A stretch of 64,000 nt of DNA from Streptomyces sp. NBC_01750 (GCF_035918095.1 NZ_CP109137.1:3846001-3910000), one strand, 5' to 3'; shown: positions 25,238-33,907, numbered from the stretch's first letter. The notes: a model not told the origin generated them from the sequence alone. Translations and numbers: made by a program.

Positions 25238-25444
25238 TCAGATGTGGTGCGGCGGCTTCTCGTCGAGGAAACGCGCCAGCTCGGCGGCGCTGTCGCCGCT
25301 CGCGAGAGGCCGCTCGCCCCACCCGCGGTCCGTATCGTCCGAGGATTGCTGGTCCAGCGGATCGTCGAAGATCAGCTTCGGTTTCGGGGACTGCTGCCGC
25401 GGCTGCTCCGCATCACGCGGTCCGGGGGCGGGGGCGGTGCTCAT
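25238..25444 (-). CDS. Small conserved hypothetical protein
   Basis: A 68-residue acidic, proline-containing protein with no membrane segment (KPKLIFDDPLDQQSSDDTDR, ending FLDEKPPHHI). ATG at 25444. It converges on mscL with a 7-base gap and is divergent from the P1 peptidase. I recall similar short proteins at this place in Streptomyces; the function is unknown. Confidence 0.55.
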   Translation of the reverse strand: MSTAPAPGPRDAEQPRQQSPKPKLIFDDPLDQQSSDDTDRGWGERPLASGDSAAELARFLDEKPPHHI

Positions 25445-25641
25445 ACCTCCAGGGTACGGCGGCGGATGCGAGCGCGGGTACGGCGGCGGGGGCCCAAGGA
25501 GCGTGACCGGTCGCGGCACCGGTCGCGGCGACGGTCGACGCGGAAACGCCCACCGCCAGGATGGCGGCCGGGGCACCTGAGCGACGCCACGGGTCGGGAC
25601 GTGGCCATGGCCGGGGCGCTGAGCCAAGTCCCGTGGTACGC

Positions 25642-26799
25642 ATGGGCTTCATGGCAGCCAATGACGCACGGACGGACGGGACGGCAGACGTGCCGAGGAG
25701 CCCGCGGAGCGGCGGGACGACGGACGGACCGACGGACAGGCCGGCCGACGGGCTCACGCGCAAGCCCACGGGCGGCCTGACCGATGTGGCCGGCCTCCGG
25801 GTCGGGCACGCGCGCGTGCCGGGCGACCGCGCGCTCAGCGGTACCACCGTCGTCCTCGCGCCCGAGGGCGGGGCCATCGCCGCCGTCGACGTACGCGGCG
25901 GAGGCCCGGGCACCCGCGAGACCGACGCCCTCGACCCCCGCAACCTGGTCCAGCGCATCGAGGCCGTCGTACTGACCGGCGGCAGCGCGTACGGACTCGA
26001 CTCCGCCGCCGGAGTGATGGCCTGGCTGGAGGAACGCGGACGCGGTGTACGGGTGGGGCCCGAGCCCCACCATGTCGTGCCCGTCGTACCCGCGGCCTGT
26101 GTCTTCGACCTGGGGCGCGGCGGCGACTGGCAGGCCCGCCCGGACGCATCGACCGGGCGCGCGGCGGTGGAGGCGGCGGCGGCCACCGAGAGCGGTGTGC
26201 CGTTCGAAGAGGGCGCTGTGGGCGCCGGTACCGGTGCGGTGGTGGGGCGGCTGAAGGGTGGGCTCGGCACGGCCAGCACCGTCCTCGGCTCCGGGGTCAC
26301 CGTCGCCGCACTGGTCGTTGCGAACGCCGTGGGTTCGGTCATCGACCCGCTGACCGGTGTGCTGTACGGCCAGTATTTCGAAGGCCGCGTCGACTACCCG
26401 CCGGCCGAGGTCCACACGGCGGCGCGGCAACGGCTGGACGAGACGGGTCGGGCGAGCGGATGGCCTCCGCTGCCGCCACTGAACACCACACTCGCCGTCG
26501 TCGCGACCGACGCGGATCTGACCCGGGCCCAGGCGCAGAAGCTCGCGGGCACGGCGCACGACGGCATCGCACGCGCCGTACGCCCCGTCCATCTCCTCAA
26601 CGACGGCGACACCGTCTTCACGCTCGCCACCGGCGTCGTCCCGCTCGACGCCACCAAACCCCTCGCCCTCAACGAGGTGCTCGCGGCGGGCGCGGACGTG
26701 GTGACCCGGGCAATCGTGCGGGCGGTTCTCGCGGCACGGAGCGTCGACGGACCCGGCGGCACCTTCCCTTCGTACCGGGACCTGTACGACATCGACTGA
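25642..26799 (+). CDS. P1-family (DmpA/S58-type) peptidase
   Basis: A 385-residue Ntn-type self-cleaving hydrolase. The core starts GGLTDVAGLRVGHARV (around 47), then VVLTGGSAYGLDSAAGVMAW, and the cleavage region GAVGAGTGAVVGRLKGG and LGTASTVLG (about 195-220), where the alpha and beta chains separate. The C-terminal part has NTTLAVVATDADLTRAQAQK and HLLNDGDTVFTLATG. Family members are aminopeptidases or amidases; the substrate is unknown. The first 40 residues are hydrophilic and variable, so ATG at 25651 is equally possible as start. Confidence 0.85.
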   Translation: MGFMAANDARTDGTADVPRSPRSGGTTDGPTDRPADGLTRKPTGGLTDVAGLRVGHARVPGDRALSGTTVVLAPEGGAIAAVDVRGGGPGTRETDALDPRNLVQRIEAVVLTGGSAYGLDSAAGVMAWLEERGRGVRVGPEPHHVVPVVPAACVFDLGRGGDWQARPDASTGRAAVEAAAATESGVPFEEGAVGAGTGAVVGRLKGGLGTASTVLGSGVTVAALVVANAVGSVIDPLTGVLYGQYFEGRVDYPPAEVHTAARQRLDETGRASGWPPLPPLNTTLAVVATDADLTRAQAQKLAGTAHDGIARAVRPVHLLNDGDTVFTLATGVVPLDATKPLALNEVLAAGADVVTRAIVRAVLAARSVDGPGGTFPSYRDLYDID

Positions 26800-26821
26800 C
26801 GTACAGGACAGCCGTGTTGGC

Positions 26822-26842
26822 CGGGAAGTCGGGAACTTCCCG
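26822..26842 (+). terminator. Hairpin after P1 peptidase
   Basis: CGGGAAGT-CGGGA-ACTTCCCG, 8-bp perfect stem with a 5-base loop, 23 bases past the stop. Confidence 0.6.
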
Positions 26843-26944
26843 CGTGCTCCCCTTCGTTTTCCAGAACGCAGGACACGTTGTCAGACCCAGGGGCTACGTT
26901 TAGCAATCACCAAGTGACTTGCGGCGACGGCCTGGAGACCGAAC

Positions 26945-27712
26945 TTGAACGATCCGTACGAGACAACCGAGACGCAGCTCGAGCGACTCCTGGGTCGGGC
27001 GCTCAACTCCTTCGATCTGCCCGACACGACGGTCGAGCGGCTCGAATCCGCGCTGGCCCATGCCAGTTCGCTGCATTCGTCGCACCACAGTGCGACCCTG
27101 CGCCGTGCCACGTACCGGCATGCCTATCTGCTGAGCGACGGCAGCTCCCTGGTCCTGTGGGAGCTGGTGCACAACACCGGCCGCGACGGCGCCGAGCAGC
27201 ACGAGCTCTACACAGAGGAGTCGGAGGTCCGCCTCGCCGCGTCGCGGCTGCCCGCCGGCTTCCCGGGCTTCGCCGGGCCCGCGGACAACGGCCGCGACTC
27301 CGGCCTCGAGGGCGACGACCTCGACGCCGATCTGGAGCTGCTCACCTCGCTGATGACCGCGCCCCCGGCCCCACTCCCCCGGATGTACGTCCCGGACGAC
27401 TCCGCGGACCACGCGCGCCGTGTTCTGCGCCGCGCGGAGAACGCCGACCGGCCGGGTGAGGAGACCGCGCGCCTGCTGCGGTCCGCTTTCGCCCACCACA
27501 TCACGCAGGTCTTCGGCCGCCAGTGCCGGGTGGAGGGGAAGGACGCCGGCTTCACGCTGTACGAGCACGCGTTCCTGCTGCTCGACGGCACCGAGACGAG
27601 CCTGTGGGAAGTCGAGCACACGGCGACACCCGACGGCCGCCATATGTGCGAGGTGTACGCCGCGGAGCACATAGCGCGCGAGGCGATGGAACTGCGCGCG
27701 GGCGTGCGGTGA
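26945..27712 (+). CDS. Internally duplicated hypothetical protein (DUF6227-like)
   Basis: A 255-residue soluble protein with TTG start at 26945. It contains two related halves: YRHAYLLSDGSSLVLWELVH (residues 58-77) and YEHAFLLLDGTETSLWEVEH (about 205-224), each followed by an acidic stretch (ELYTEESEVRLAASRL versus EVYAAEHIAREAMELR) and preceded by a helix with HSATLRRAT or RQCRVEG. An acidic linker joins them. I believe it belongs to the Streptomyces DUF6227 group, from memory. The function is unknown; the repeated strand-helix unit suggests a ligand- or protein-binding fold. Confidence 0.6.
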   Translation: MNDPYETTETQLERLLGRALNSFDLPDTTVERLESALAHASSLHSSHHSATLRRATYRHAYLLSDGSSLVLWELVHNTGRDGAEQHELYTEESEVRLAASRLPAGFPGFAGPADNGRDSGLEGDDLDADLELLTSLMTAPPAPLPRMYVPDDSADHARRVLRRAENADRPGEETARLLRSAFAHHITQVFGRQCRVEGKDAGFTLYEHAFLLLDGTETSLWEVEHTATPDGRHMCEVYAAEHIAREAMELRAGVR

Positions 27713-27783
27713 ACCGGCGTGCGGTGAGCGTCGGCCCGGCGGCCGGAGGACACGAAACCTGTCCCCGGGCCAAACCTCGTTCC

Positions 27784-27801
27784 TGATCTTGGTCAAGATC
27801 A
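27784..27801. promoter_or_regulatory. Palindrome upstream of membrane protein gene
   Basis: TGATCTTG-GT-CAAGATCA, perfect 8-bp arms, 76-93 bases before the start at 27877. It is the shape of a dimeric repressor site; the regulator is unknown. Confidence 0.45.
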
Positions 27802-27876
27802 CGCCAAACCCTGTCGCTGCTCACCTCCACTCCATAGGCTCCGGCCCGTCTTTGCGGCGAACGACCGCTCGGGGGA

Positions 27877-28578
27877 ATGGAGTCCACCATGGCTGAATCC
27901 GGCAGACGAGGAAGCGTCCTCCTGACCTGGGGCCCGACGATGCTGTTCGGCGTCCTGCTGCCGTGGATCACATACCGAATGCTGACCGACCACGGCATCG
28001 ACGAGGTCCCCGCCCTGCTGCTCATCTCCTGCTGGCCACTGGTCGAGCTGGCCATCTATTTCGCCATGCACCGGCGGGTGGACGAGTTCGGCGTGATGAT
28101 CCTGATCACGCTGCTGCTGGGAGCGGTCAGCGCCCTCGCGTTCAACAGCGCGAAGCTGCTCTTCCTCAAGGACTCCGCGCTGACCGGGCTGCTCGGGCTC
28201 GCCTTCCTCGTCAGCCTCACGCTCAAGCGGCCGCTGATCTTCTACTTCGGCCGCAAGTTCGGCACGGACGGTACGCCCGAGGGCGTCGCCGACTGGAACG
28301 CGATGTGGCACAAGTACCCGGGCTTCCGCACCGCCCAGCGTCGGTTGACCATCGTCTGGGGTGTGGCGTTCCTGGTCGAGGCGGGCGTGAAGGCCGGGCT
28401 GGTCTGCGTACTGGACACGGAGACGATGGTCGGGGTCTCCAACGTGCTGCCGTTCGTCTTCCTGGCGGGCCTGATGGTGTACACGATCCGGGCAGGGAAG
28501 AAGGGACGCGCGCGCCGCGAGGCCGCGGAAACGGCGGAAGCGGCGGAAGCGGAAGCGGCGGCCCAGGCTCCGGCCTGA
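27877..28578 (+). CDS. VC0807-family membrane protein
   Basis: A 233-residue protein with about six membrane segments (MLFGVLLPWITYRML, LLISCWPLVELAIYF, VMILITLLLGAVSALAFN, LLGLAFLVSLTL and others), a conserved cytosolic loop KRPLIFYFGRKFGTDG with WNAMWHKYPGFRTAQRRLTI, and an Ala/Glu-rich tail. It fits the VC0807 family, integral membrane proteins of unknown function. ATG at 27889 is an alternative start. A palindrome lies upstream and a bidirectional hairpin downstream. Confidence 0.75.
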   Translation: MESTMAESGRRGSVLLTWGPTMLFGVLLPWITYRMLTDHGIDEVPALLLISCWPLVELAIYFAMHRRVDEFGVMILITLLLGAVSALAFNSAKLLFLKDSALTGLLGLAFLVSLTLKRPLIFYFGRKFGTDGTPEGVADWNAMWHKYPGFRTAQRRLTIVWGVAFLVEAGVKAGLVCVLDTETMVGVSNVLPFVFLAGLMVYTIRAGKKGRARREAAETAEAAEAEAAAQAPA

Positions 28579-28631
28579 AGGCCCGTCGGCATCTGTCGGA
28601 CCCGGGCCGCCCGCAAAGCCGGACGACGCGG

Positions 28632-28670
28632 CGAGGCCCGGCACCGGGACGTATCCCGGGCCGGGCCTCG
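28632..28670. terminator. Bidirectional hairpin between convergent genes
   Basis: CGAGGCCCGGC-A-CCGGGA / TCCCGGGCCGGGCCTCG: a 17-bp stem with one bulged A and loop CGTA, midway between the VC0807-family gene and the convergent MFS gene. Confidence 0.75.
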
Positions 28671-28680
28671 TACAGCTCGA

Positions 28681-28724
28681 CCGCGTCAATGCGACAGCAC
28701 GACCGCGTCAGTGCGACAGCACGG
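28681..28724 (-). repeat. 22-bp tandem duplication across MFS stop codon
   Basis: CCGCGTCAATGCGACAGCAC-type unit repeated directly (20 of 22 bases identical). The inner copy carries the MFS stop codon; the outer copy lies in the 3' untranslated region, so the duplication did not change the protein. Confidence 0.75.
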
Positions 28725-30228
28725 GTTCCCGGTCCACCGGGCCCTCGGTCACCGCCTCCGTGTCCGCGTCCGTCCCCTCCACATGCTGCTTCGGCCGCGC
28801 CGGCAGCGCGAACATCACCAGGAAGATCACCGCCAGTACCGCCACCACCCACCACAGCGAGCTCTGGAACGCGTCCCCGAAGGCCTTGCCCACCGCGCTC
28901 GGCGCGATCCGGTCGTCGATCGACCCGAAGAAGACCACCGAGACCAGGCCGAGCCCCAGCGCATTGCCCATCTGCTGCGTCGTGTTGATCAGCCCGGACG
29001 CCGAGCCCGAGTGCTCACGCGGCACGTCCGACAGGACCGCGTCCGTCAGCGGCGCCACGATCAGGCCCATCCCGACACCCATCACCACGAGCGGCAGGCT
29101 CATCTGCCAGGAGTGGATCGCCGTGCCGTACCGTCCGGCCTCCCAGATGTAGAGCAGCAGCCCCGCGGCCATCGTCAGCGCACCCGCCTGCAGCACCTTC
29201 CGGCCGAAGCGCGGCACCAGCTTCTGTACGGACATCCCGGCCGCGGCGGACACGGCGATCGAGAACGGGACACCGGTCAGGCCCGCCCGCAGCGGGCTCC
29301 AGCCGAGACCGATCTGCATGTACAGCGTCCAGACCAGGAAGAAGATCCCGCAGACGATGCCGAAGGTGAGCTGCACAGCGATACCGGCGGCGAAGCTCTT
29401 CACCCTGAACAGCGAGAGCTCGACCAGCGGCGAGCCGTCCTTGCGGGTCTTCCTCTTCTCGTACGCCACGAAGGCGGCGAAGACGACCAGGCTGCCGGCC
29501 ATGCACAGATGGCCCCAGAGCGGCCAGCCCAGCTCACGCCCACGCGTCAGCGGATAGATCAGCATCAGCAGTCCGAGCGTGACCAGCGCGACACCGACCA
29601 GGTCGAGCTTGAGTGCCTTCGGGGCGCGGGACTCGGTGATGAACTTCCGGCCCAGGATCAGTCCGGCGATGCCCACCGGCAGGTTGATCAGGAAGATCGG
29701 GCGCCACTCGAGGCCGAAGAGGTTCCACTGGGTCAGCAGCGCGCCGAGCAGCGGTCCGGACACCGCGCCGAGGCCGATGATCGCGCCGAACATGCCGAAG
29801 ACCTTGCCGCGTTCGTGCGCCGGGAAGGTGACATGGATGATCGCGAGCACCTGCGGCACCATCATCGCGGCCGTCGCACCCTGCAGCAGGCGGGAGGCGA
29901 CCAGCATCTCCTCGTTCGCCGCGAAACCGCAGAGGGCGGAGGCGAGCGTGAAGCCGGAGATGCCGATCAGGAAGAGGCGCTTGCGGCCGTAGATGTCACC
30001 GAGCCGGCCACCCGTGATCAGACCGGCGGCGAAGGCGAGCGCGTATCCGGCGGTGATCCACTGGATCGCACCGAACGAGGCTCCGAGGTCCCGCTCCATG
30101 CTGGGAATCGCGATGTTGACGATGGTGACGTCAACCAGATCCATGAAGGCCGCGGTCATGACGATGGCGAGCGCAATCCAGCGTCGACGGTCTGATGCCG
30201 TATCCGGTACGGCGGGCTGTGAACTCAT
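28708..30228 (-). CDS. DHA2-family MFS exporter (EmrB/QacA type)
   Basis: A 506-residue, 14-helix proton-coupled drug exporter. TM1 carries the DHA2 motif LVDVTIVNIAIPSMERDL, TM2-3 loop GRLGDIYGRKRLFLIG is motif A, and TM5 shows motif C GAVSGPLLGALL. The C-terminal tail is hydrophilic. It is divergent from the WYL regulator with a 62-base gap holding an ATCTAG/CTAGAT inverted repeat, which suggests the regulator controls it. The substrate is unknown. Confidence 0.88.
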   Translation of the reverse strand: MSSQPAVPDTASDRRRWIALAIVMTAAFMDLVDVTIVNIAIPSMERDLGASFGAIQWITAGYALAFAAGLITGGRLGDIYGRKRLFLIGISGFTLASALCGFAANEEMLVASRLLQGATAAMMVPQVLAIIHVTFPAHERGKVFGMFGAIIGLGAVSGPLLGALLTQWNLFGLEWRPIFLINLPVGIAGLILGRKFITESRAPKALKLDLVGVALVTLGLLMLIYPLTRGRELGWPLWGHLCMAGSLVVFAAFVAYEKRKTRKDGSPLVELSLFRVKSFAAGIAVQLTFGIVCGIFFLVWTLYMQIGLGWSPLRAGLTGVPFSIAVSAAAGMSVQKLVPRFGRKVLQAGALTMAAGLLLYIWEAGRYGTAIHSWQMSLPLVVMGVGMGLIVAPLTDAVLSDVPREHSGSASGLINTTQQMGNALGLGLVSVVFFGSIDDRIAPSAVGKAFGDAFQSSLWWVVAVLAVIFLVMFALPARPKQHVEGTDADTEAVTEGPVDREPVLSH

Positions 30229-30235
30229 ACGATGA

Positions 30236-30271
30236 ATCTAGAGCTCATATAGGTCAGCTTACGTCCTAGAT
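30236..30271. promoter_or_regulatory. Inverted repeat in divergent MFS/WYL promoter region
   Basis: ATCTAG at 30236-30241 and CTAGAT at 30266-30271, 24 bases apart, in the only gap between the divergent genes. Candidate operator of the WYL regulator; inference. Confidence 0.35.
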
Positions 30272-30290
30272 AACGGGCATCCTGAAGAAC

Positions 30291-31253
30291 ATGACGGACA
30301 CTCCGGCACGGCTGCTGAATCTGCTCTCCCTCCTCCAGACTCCGCGCGAATGGCCGGGCAGCGAGCTCGCCGAGCGCCTCGAGGTGAGCCCGCGCACGAT
30401 CCGGCGCGACATCGACCGGCTGCGGGACCTCGGCTATCCGGTCGAGGCAACGAGAGGGGCGATCGGTGGGTACCGCCTGGTCGCGGGCGCGGCGATGCCG
30501 CCGCTGCTCCTCGACGACGAGGAGGCGGTCGCGATCGCGGTGGGCCTGCGGGCGGGGGCCGGCCATGCGATCGAGGGCATCGAGGAAGCTTCCGTACGGG
30601 CCCTCGCCAAGCTGGAACAGGTGCTTCCGTCACGGTTGCGGCACCGGGTCACCACACTCCAGGCGGCGACGATCCCGCTCACGCGGGGGGACGGCGCGAC
30701 GATCGACCCGCAGACGCTGACCGTCATCGCGGGCACGGCGACCGGGCGCGAACGCCTCCGCTTCGGCTACCGCGCGGGTGACGGGACGGAGACGAAACGG
30801 CAGGTCGAGCCGTACCGGCTGATCTCGACCGGCCGTCGTTGGTATCTCGTCGCGTACGACATGGGGCGAGAGGACTGGCGTACGTTCCGGGTCGACCGGG
30901 TCTCGGAACCCTTTGCCACCGGGGCGCGCTTCGTACCTCGGGAGCTGCCGACGGGGGATGCCGCGAAGCTGCTCGGGCACTCGATGTCCCGGCAGCCGGA
31001 GTACGACATCGACGTGAGCTTCGAGGCCCCGGCGGCGTTCGTGGCGGCGCGGCTGCCCGAGCACCTGGGGCCGCCGGTGCCGACGGGCGAGGAGACGTGC
31101 AGGCTGCGGGCGCGGTCCGCGGACTCGGTGGAATGGCTGGCGCTCCGACTGGCCCTGGTGGACTGCGAGTTCACGGTCCATGGCCCGGGGCGGCTGTCGG
31201 AGTACGTCACGGACTTGGGCTCGCGCCTGACCCGCGCGGCCACGGGACGCTGA
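30291..31253 (+). CDS. YafY-type HTH/WYL transcriptional regulator
   Basis: A 320-residue regulator. Residues 1-60 form a DeoR-like winged HTH (LLNLLSLLQTPREWPGSELA, VSPRTIRRDIDRLRDLGYPV). A WYL domain spans about 145-215 (YRAGDGTETKRQVEPYRLIS, RRWYLVAYDMGREDWRTFRV) and a WCX-type C-terminal extension follows. WYL domains bind nucleic acids or small ligands. It is divergent from the MFS exporter and is the probable local regulator. A strong hairpin ends the transcript. Confidence 0.85.
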   Translation: MTDTPARLLNLLSLLQTPREWPGSELAERLEVSPRTIRRDIDRLRDLGYPVEATRGAIGGYRLVAGAAMPPLLLDDEEAVAIAVGLRAGAGHAIEGIEEASVRALAKLEQVLPSRLRHRVTTLQAATIPLTRGDGATIDPQTLTVIAGTATGRERLRFGYRAGDGTETKRQVEPYRLISTGRRWYLVAYDMGREDWRTFRVDRVSEPFATGARFVPRELPTGDAAKLLGHSMSRQPEYDIDVSFEAPAAFVAARLPEHLGPPVPTGEETCRLRARSADSVEWLALRLALVDCEFTVHGPGRLSEYVTDLGSRLTRAATGR

Positions 31254-31279
31254 GCGCCACAGACGCGCCGGGCACGCGG

Positions 31280-31352
31280 TGAGGGCGTCGCGACCCGGGC
31301 ATGGCGAGGCAACGCGACCCGGGCACGACGCGACCCGGGCACGGTGAGGGCG
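31280..31352 (+). repeat. Degenerate GCGACCCGGGCAC repeats
   Basis: Three copies of GCGACCCGGGCA(C/T) between the WYL stop and the terminator, with GGTGAGGGCG repeated at both ends. No gene; probable replication-slippage product. Confidence 0.6.
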
Positions 31353-31360
31353 ACAGAGAA

Positions 31361-31395
31361 GGACCCCGACACCGGGGGGGAGGGTGCCGGGGTCC
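31361..31395. terminator. Terminator between WYL regulator and hrdD
   Basis: GGACCCCGACACC / GGTGCCGGGGTCC, a 13-bp stem with one mismatch and a G-rich loop, followed by GCTTTT on the plus strand. It lies between convergent genes. Confidence 0.75.
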
Positions 31396-31411
31396 GCTTT
31401 TGGGGCGCCGG

Positions 31412-32410
31412 TTATGCCGCCGCGTCGAAGCCCGTGTCGCGGGCCATCCGCTTCAGCTCCAGCAGCGCGTGCTTCTCGATCTGGCGGATTCGCTCGCGCG
31501 TCAGGCCGTGCTCCTTGCCTACCTCCGTCAGCGTACGCTCCCGCCCGTCCTCGATGCCGTAACGCATCCGGATGATCGACGCCGTACGGTGGTCGAGCCT
31601 GCCGATCAAGTCCTCCAGCTCCTCGCTGCGCAGCAGCGTGAGCACCGACTGCTCGGGAGACACCGCCGAGGTGTCCTCCAGCAGGTCGCCGAACTGCGTC
31701 TCGCCCGCGTCGTCCACCGCCATGTTCAGGCTGACGGGGTCGCGCGCCCAGTCCAGGACGTCGATGACCCGCTCCGGCGTCGAGCCGAGCTCCTTCGCGA
31801 CCTCGGCCGCCTCCGGCTCGCGCCCGTTCTCGCGGTTGAACTCGCGCTGGACGCGGCGGATGCGTCCGAGCTCCTCCACCAGGTGGACAGGGAGCCGGAT
31901 CGTGCGGGACTGGTCGGCTATGGAACGCGTGATCGCCTGGCGGATCCACCAGGTCGCATACGTCGAGAACTTGAAGCCCTTGGCGTAGTCGAACTTCTCC
32001 ACCGCGCGGACCAGGCCGGCGTTGCCCTCCTGGATCAGGTCGAGCAGCGGCAGACCGCTGCGCGGATAGCGTCTGGCGACGGCCACCACGAGCCGGAGGT
32101 TGGAGCGGATGAAGATGTCCTTCGCGCGCTCGCCCTCGGCGACAAGCGCCTCGAGCTCCTCGCGCGCGGCACCGCCGGCATCGCTGTCCACCTCTTTGTC
32201 GAGGATCTGGCGGGCGTACACACCCGCCTCGATGGTCTGGGACAGCTCGACTTCCTTGGCGGCGTCGAGCAGCGGCGTACGCGCGATCTCATCGAGGTAC
32301 ATGCCGACCAGGTCGCGGTCGGCGATCTCCCCGCCCACGGCGCGAACGCTGCTTGCCCGGGCGGTCCCACTGGAGCCGGACTGACGACGGGCGACGGCAC
32401 GGGTTGCCAT
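31412..32410 (-). CDS. hrdD: RNA polymerase sigma factor HrdD
   Basis: A 332-residue group 2 sigma-70 factor. Region 1.2: DRDLVGMYLDEIARTPLLDA. Region 2: RSNLRLVVAVARRYPRSGLP, LLDLIQEGNAGLVRAVEKFD, FSTYATWWIRQAITRSIADQ (2.3-2.4). Region 3: LGRIRRVQREFNRENGREPE. Region 4 HTH: RTLTEVGKEHGLTRERIRQI. Length and N-terminus (MATRAVARRQ) match Streptomyces HrdD. It has region 2.4/4.2 nearly identical to the principal factor HrdB, so overlapping promoter choice is expected. A perfect sigma-R promoter lies upstream, in line with the known thiol-stress control of hrdD. Confidence 0.93.
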   Translation of the reverse strand: MATRAVARRQSGSSGTARASSVRAVGGEIADRDLVGMYLDEIARTPLLDAAKEVELSQTIEAGVYARQILDKEVDSDAGGAAREELEALVAEGERAKDIFIRSNLRLVVAVARRYPRSGLPLLDLIQEGNAGLVRAVEKFDYAKGFKFSTYATWWIRQAITRSIADQSRTIRLPVHLVEELGRIRRVQREFNRENGREPEAAEVAKELGSTPERVIDVLDWARDPVSLNMAVDDAGETQFGDLLEDTSAVSPEQSVLTLLRSEELEDLIGRLDHRTASIIRMRYGIEDGRERTLTEVGKEHGLTRERIRQIEKHALLELKRMARDTGFDAAA

Positions 32411-32471
32411 GCGTGCTCCCTTACTGAGTAGGTTGCGACACCCTCCCGGGTGCCCTGCATCCGATGGAAAC

Positions 32472-32498
32472 AACGACTGGAATCGGGACAGAATTCCC
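32472..32498 (-). promoter_or_regulatory. Sigma-R promoter of hrdD
   Basis: On the minus strand GGGAAT (32498-32493), exactly 18 bases, then GTTG (32474-32471). This is the Streptomyces sigma-R consensus GGGAAT-N18-GTT, 60 bases before the hrdD ATG. hrdD is an established sigma-R target in Streptomyces. Confidence 0.85.
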
Positions 32499-32557
32499 AC
32501 GCCACCCATCATTTTCGTGATCATGCAGTACCCTGTCCCGTCACCCGGGGAGGACGA

Positions 32558-33091
32558 ATGCCGCAGCAACGTACAGAAGTGCAGGTCAGCGCGGGCACCG
32601 AGGCCGATCTCGAGGCTCTCACCGAGCTCTACAACCACTACGTACGCGAGACTGCGATCACGTTCGACACAGCCGCCTTCACACCCGAGCAGCGCCGCCC
32701 ATGGCTGCACTCCCACCCTGAAGACGGCCCCCACCGTCTTTTGGTTGCTCGGGATGTCCGTTCTGCCCTCATTCTCGGCTACGCGACGAGCGGACCTTTC
32801 CGCCCCAAGGCCGCGTACTCCACATCCGTCGAGGTGAGCGTCTACTGCGCCCCCGAGGCGGCGGGCCGGGGCATAGGCACGCTCCTCTACACATCGCTCT
32901 TCGAGGCGCTGGACGGCGAAGACCTGCATCGCGCATACGCCGGGATCGCCCTGCCGAACGAGGCCTCCGCCCGTCTGCACACCCGCCTCGGCTTCCGGCA
33001 CGTCGGGACGTACGAGCAGGTGGGCAGGAAGTTCGGGAAGTACTGGGACGTGGCCTGGTACGAGAAGAAGCTGGGCCGCCTCGACCAGTAG
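32558..33091 (+). CDS. GNAT N-acetyltransferase (phosphinothricin-acetyltransferase-like)
   Basis: A 177-residue GNAT protein. TELYNHYVRETAITFDTAAF is the N-terminal motif of the Pat/Bar-like group, followed by VEVSVYCAPEAAGRGIGTLL (acetyl-CoA binding loop RGIGT), ALPNEASARLHTRLGFRHVG and YEQVGRKFGKYWDVAWYEK. It probably acetylates an amino-acid analogue or similar amine; the substrate cannot be named. ATG at 32558 with GGGGAGG upstream. Divergent from hrdD. Confidence 0.85.
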   Translation: MPQQRTEVQVSAGTEADLEALTELYNHYVRETAITFDTAAFTPEQRRPWLHSHPEDGPHRLLVARDVRSALILGYATSGPFRPKAAYSTSVEVSVYCAPEAAGRGIGTLLYTSLFEALDGEDLHRAYAGIALPNEASARLHTRLGFRHVGTYEQVGRKFGKYWDVAWYEKKLGRLDQ

Positions 33092-33108
33092 GCCATCAGC
33101 CCTTCGGG

Positions 33109-33891
33109 CTAACCGAACTGCACGGACCGCTTCGCCAGGCCCATCCAGAAGCCGTCGATCACACTCCGGCCGCTCCCGAGCTCGTCCTGAGACGCCCCCA
33201 GCGTGACGAAGAGCGGCGCGAAGTGCTCGGTCCGGGGATGGGCCAGCCGCCCGGCCGGTGCCTTGTTCTCGAAGTCCAGCAGAGCGTCCACATCGGCCGC
33301 CGCGAGCGCCCGCCGCCCCCAGTCGTCGAACTCGGCCGACCAGCCGGGAGTCCCCTGGTGCCGCAGCGCGGCCAGATTGTGCGTGAAGAAGCCGCTGCCG
33401 ACGATCAGCACACCCTCGTCCCGCAGCGGTGCGAGCCTGCGCCCGATCTCCAGCAGCTTCTGCGGGTCGAGCGTGGGCATGGAGATCTGGAGCACGGGGA
33501 TGTCGGCACCCGGGAACATCTCCACCAGCGGGACATACGCTCCGTGGTCGAGGCCGCGGTCCGGGATGTCCTGTACGGGCGTACCGGCTCCGCGCAGCAA
33601 TCTCCGTACGGAATCAGCGAGTTGCGGAGCACCGGGAGCGGCATACGTCACCCGGTAGTAGTGCTCGGGGAAACCCCAGAAGTCGTACACCAGCGGCACG
33701 GTCCGAGTGGCACCGAGCGCGAGCGGGGCCTCCTCCCAGTGCGCGGAAACCATCAGGATCGCCTTGGGTCGCGGCAGGCCGGCGGACCAGGCGGCGAGCT
33801 CGCCGGGCCAGACGGGGTCGTCGGCGAGCGGCGGGGCGCCATGGGAGAGATAGAGGGCGGGCATGCGCTCCGCTGTGGGGGTGGCATTCAT
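33109..33891 (-). CDS. DODA-type extradiol dioxygenase (LigB-like)
   Basis: A 260-residue LigB-superfamily protein, commonly annotated 4,5-DOPA dioxygenase (YgiD-like). Metal ligands can be placed: LYLSHGAPPLADDP (His18 region), MVSAHWEEAPLALGA (second His), GLDHGAYVPLVEMFPGADIP and TEHFAPLFVTLGA (later His). It may cleave a catechol or act as a quinone-detoxifying dioxygenase. It is divergent from a MarR regulator, with AACTTTCAAG repeats between. This pairing suggests induction by an aromatic or quinone stress signal. Confidence 0.85.
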   Translation of the reverse strand: MNATPTAERMPALYLSHGAPPLADDPVWPGELAAWSAGLPRPKAILMVSAHWEEAPLALGATRTVPLVYDFWGFPEHYYRVTYAAPGAPQLADSVRRLLRGAGTPVQDIPDRGLDHGAYVPLVEMFPGADIPVLQISMPTLDPQKLLEIGRRLAPLRDEGVLIVGSGFFTHNLAALRHQGTPGWSAEFDDWGRRALAAADVDALLDFENKAPAGRLAHPRTEHFAPLFVTLGASQDELGSGRSVIDGFWMGLAKRSVQFG

Positions 33892-33907
33892 GACGACTCC
33901 CGTTCCA

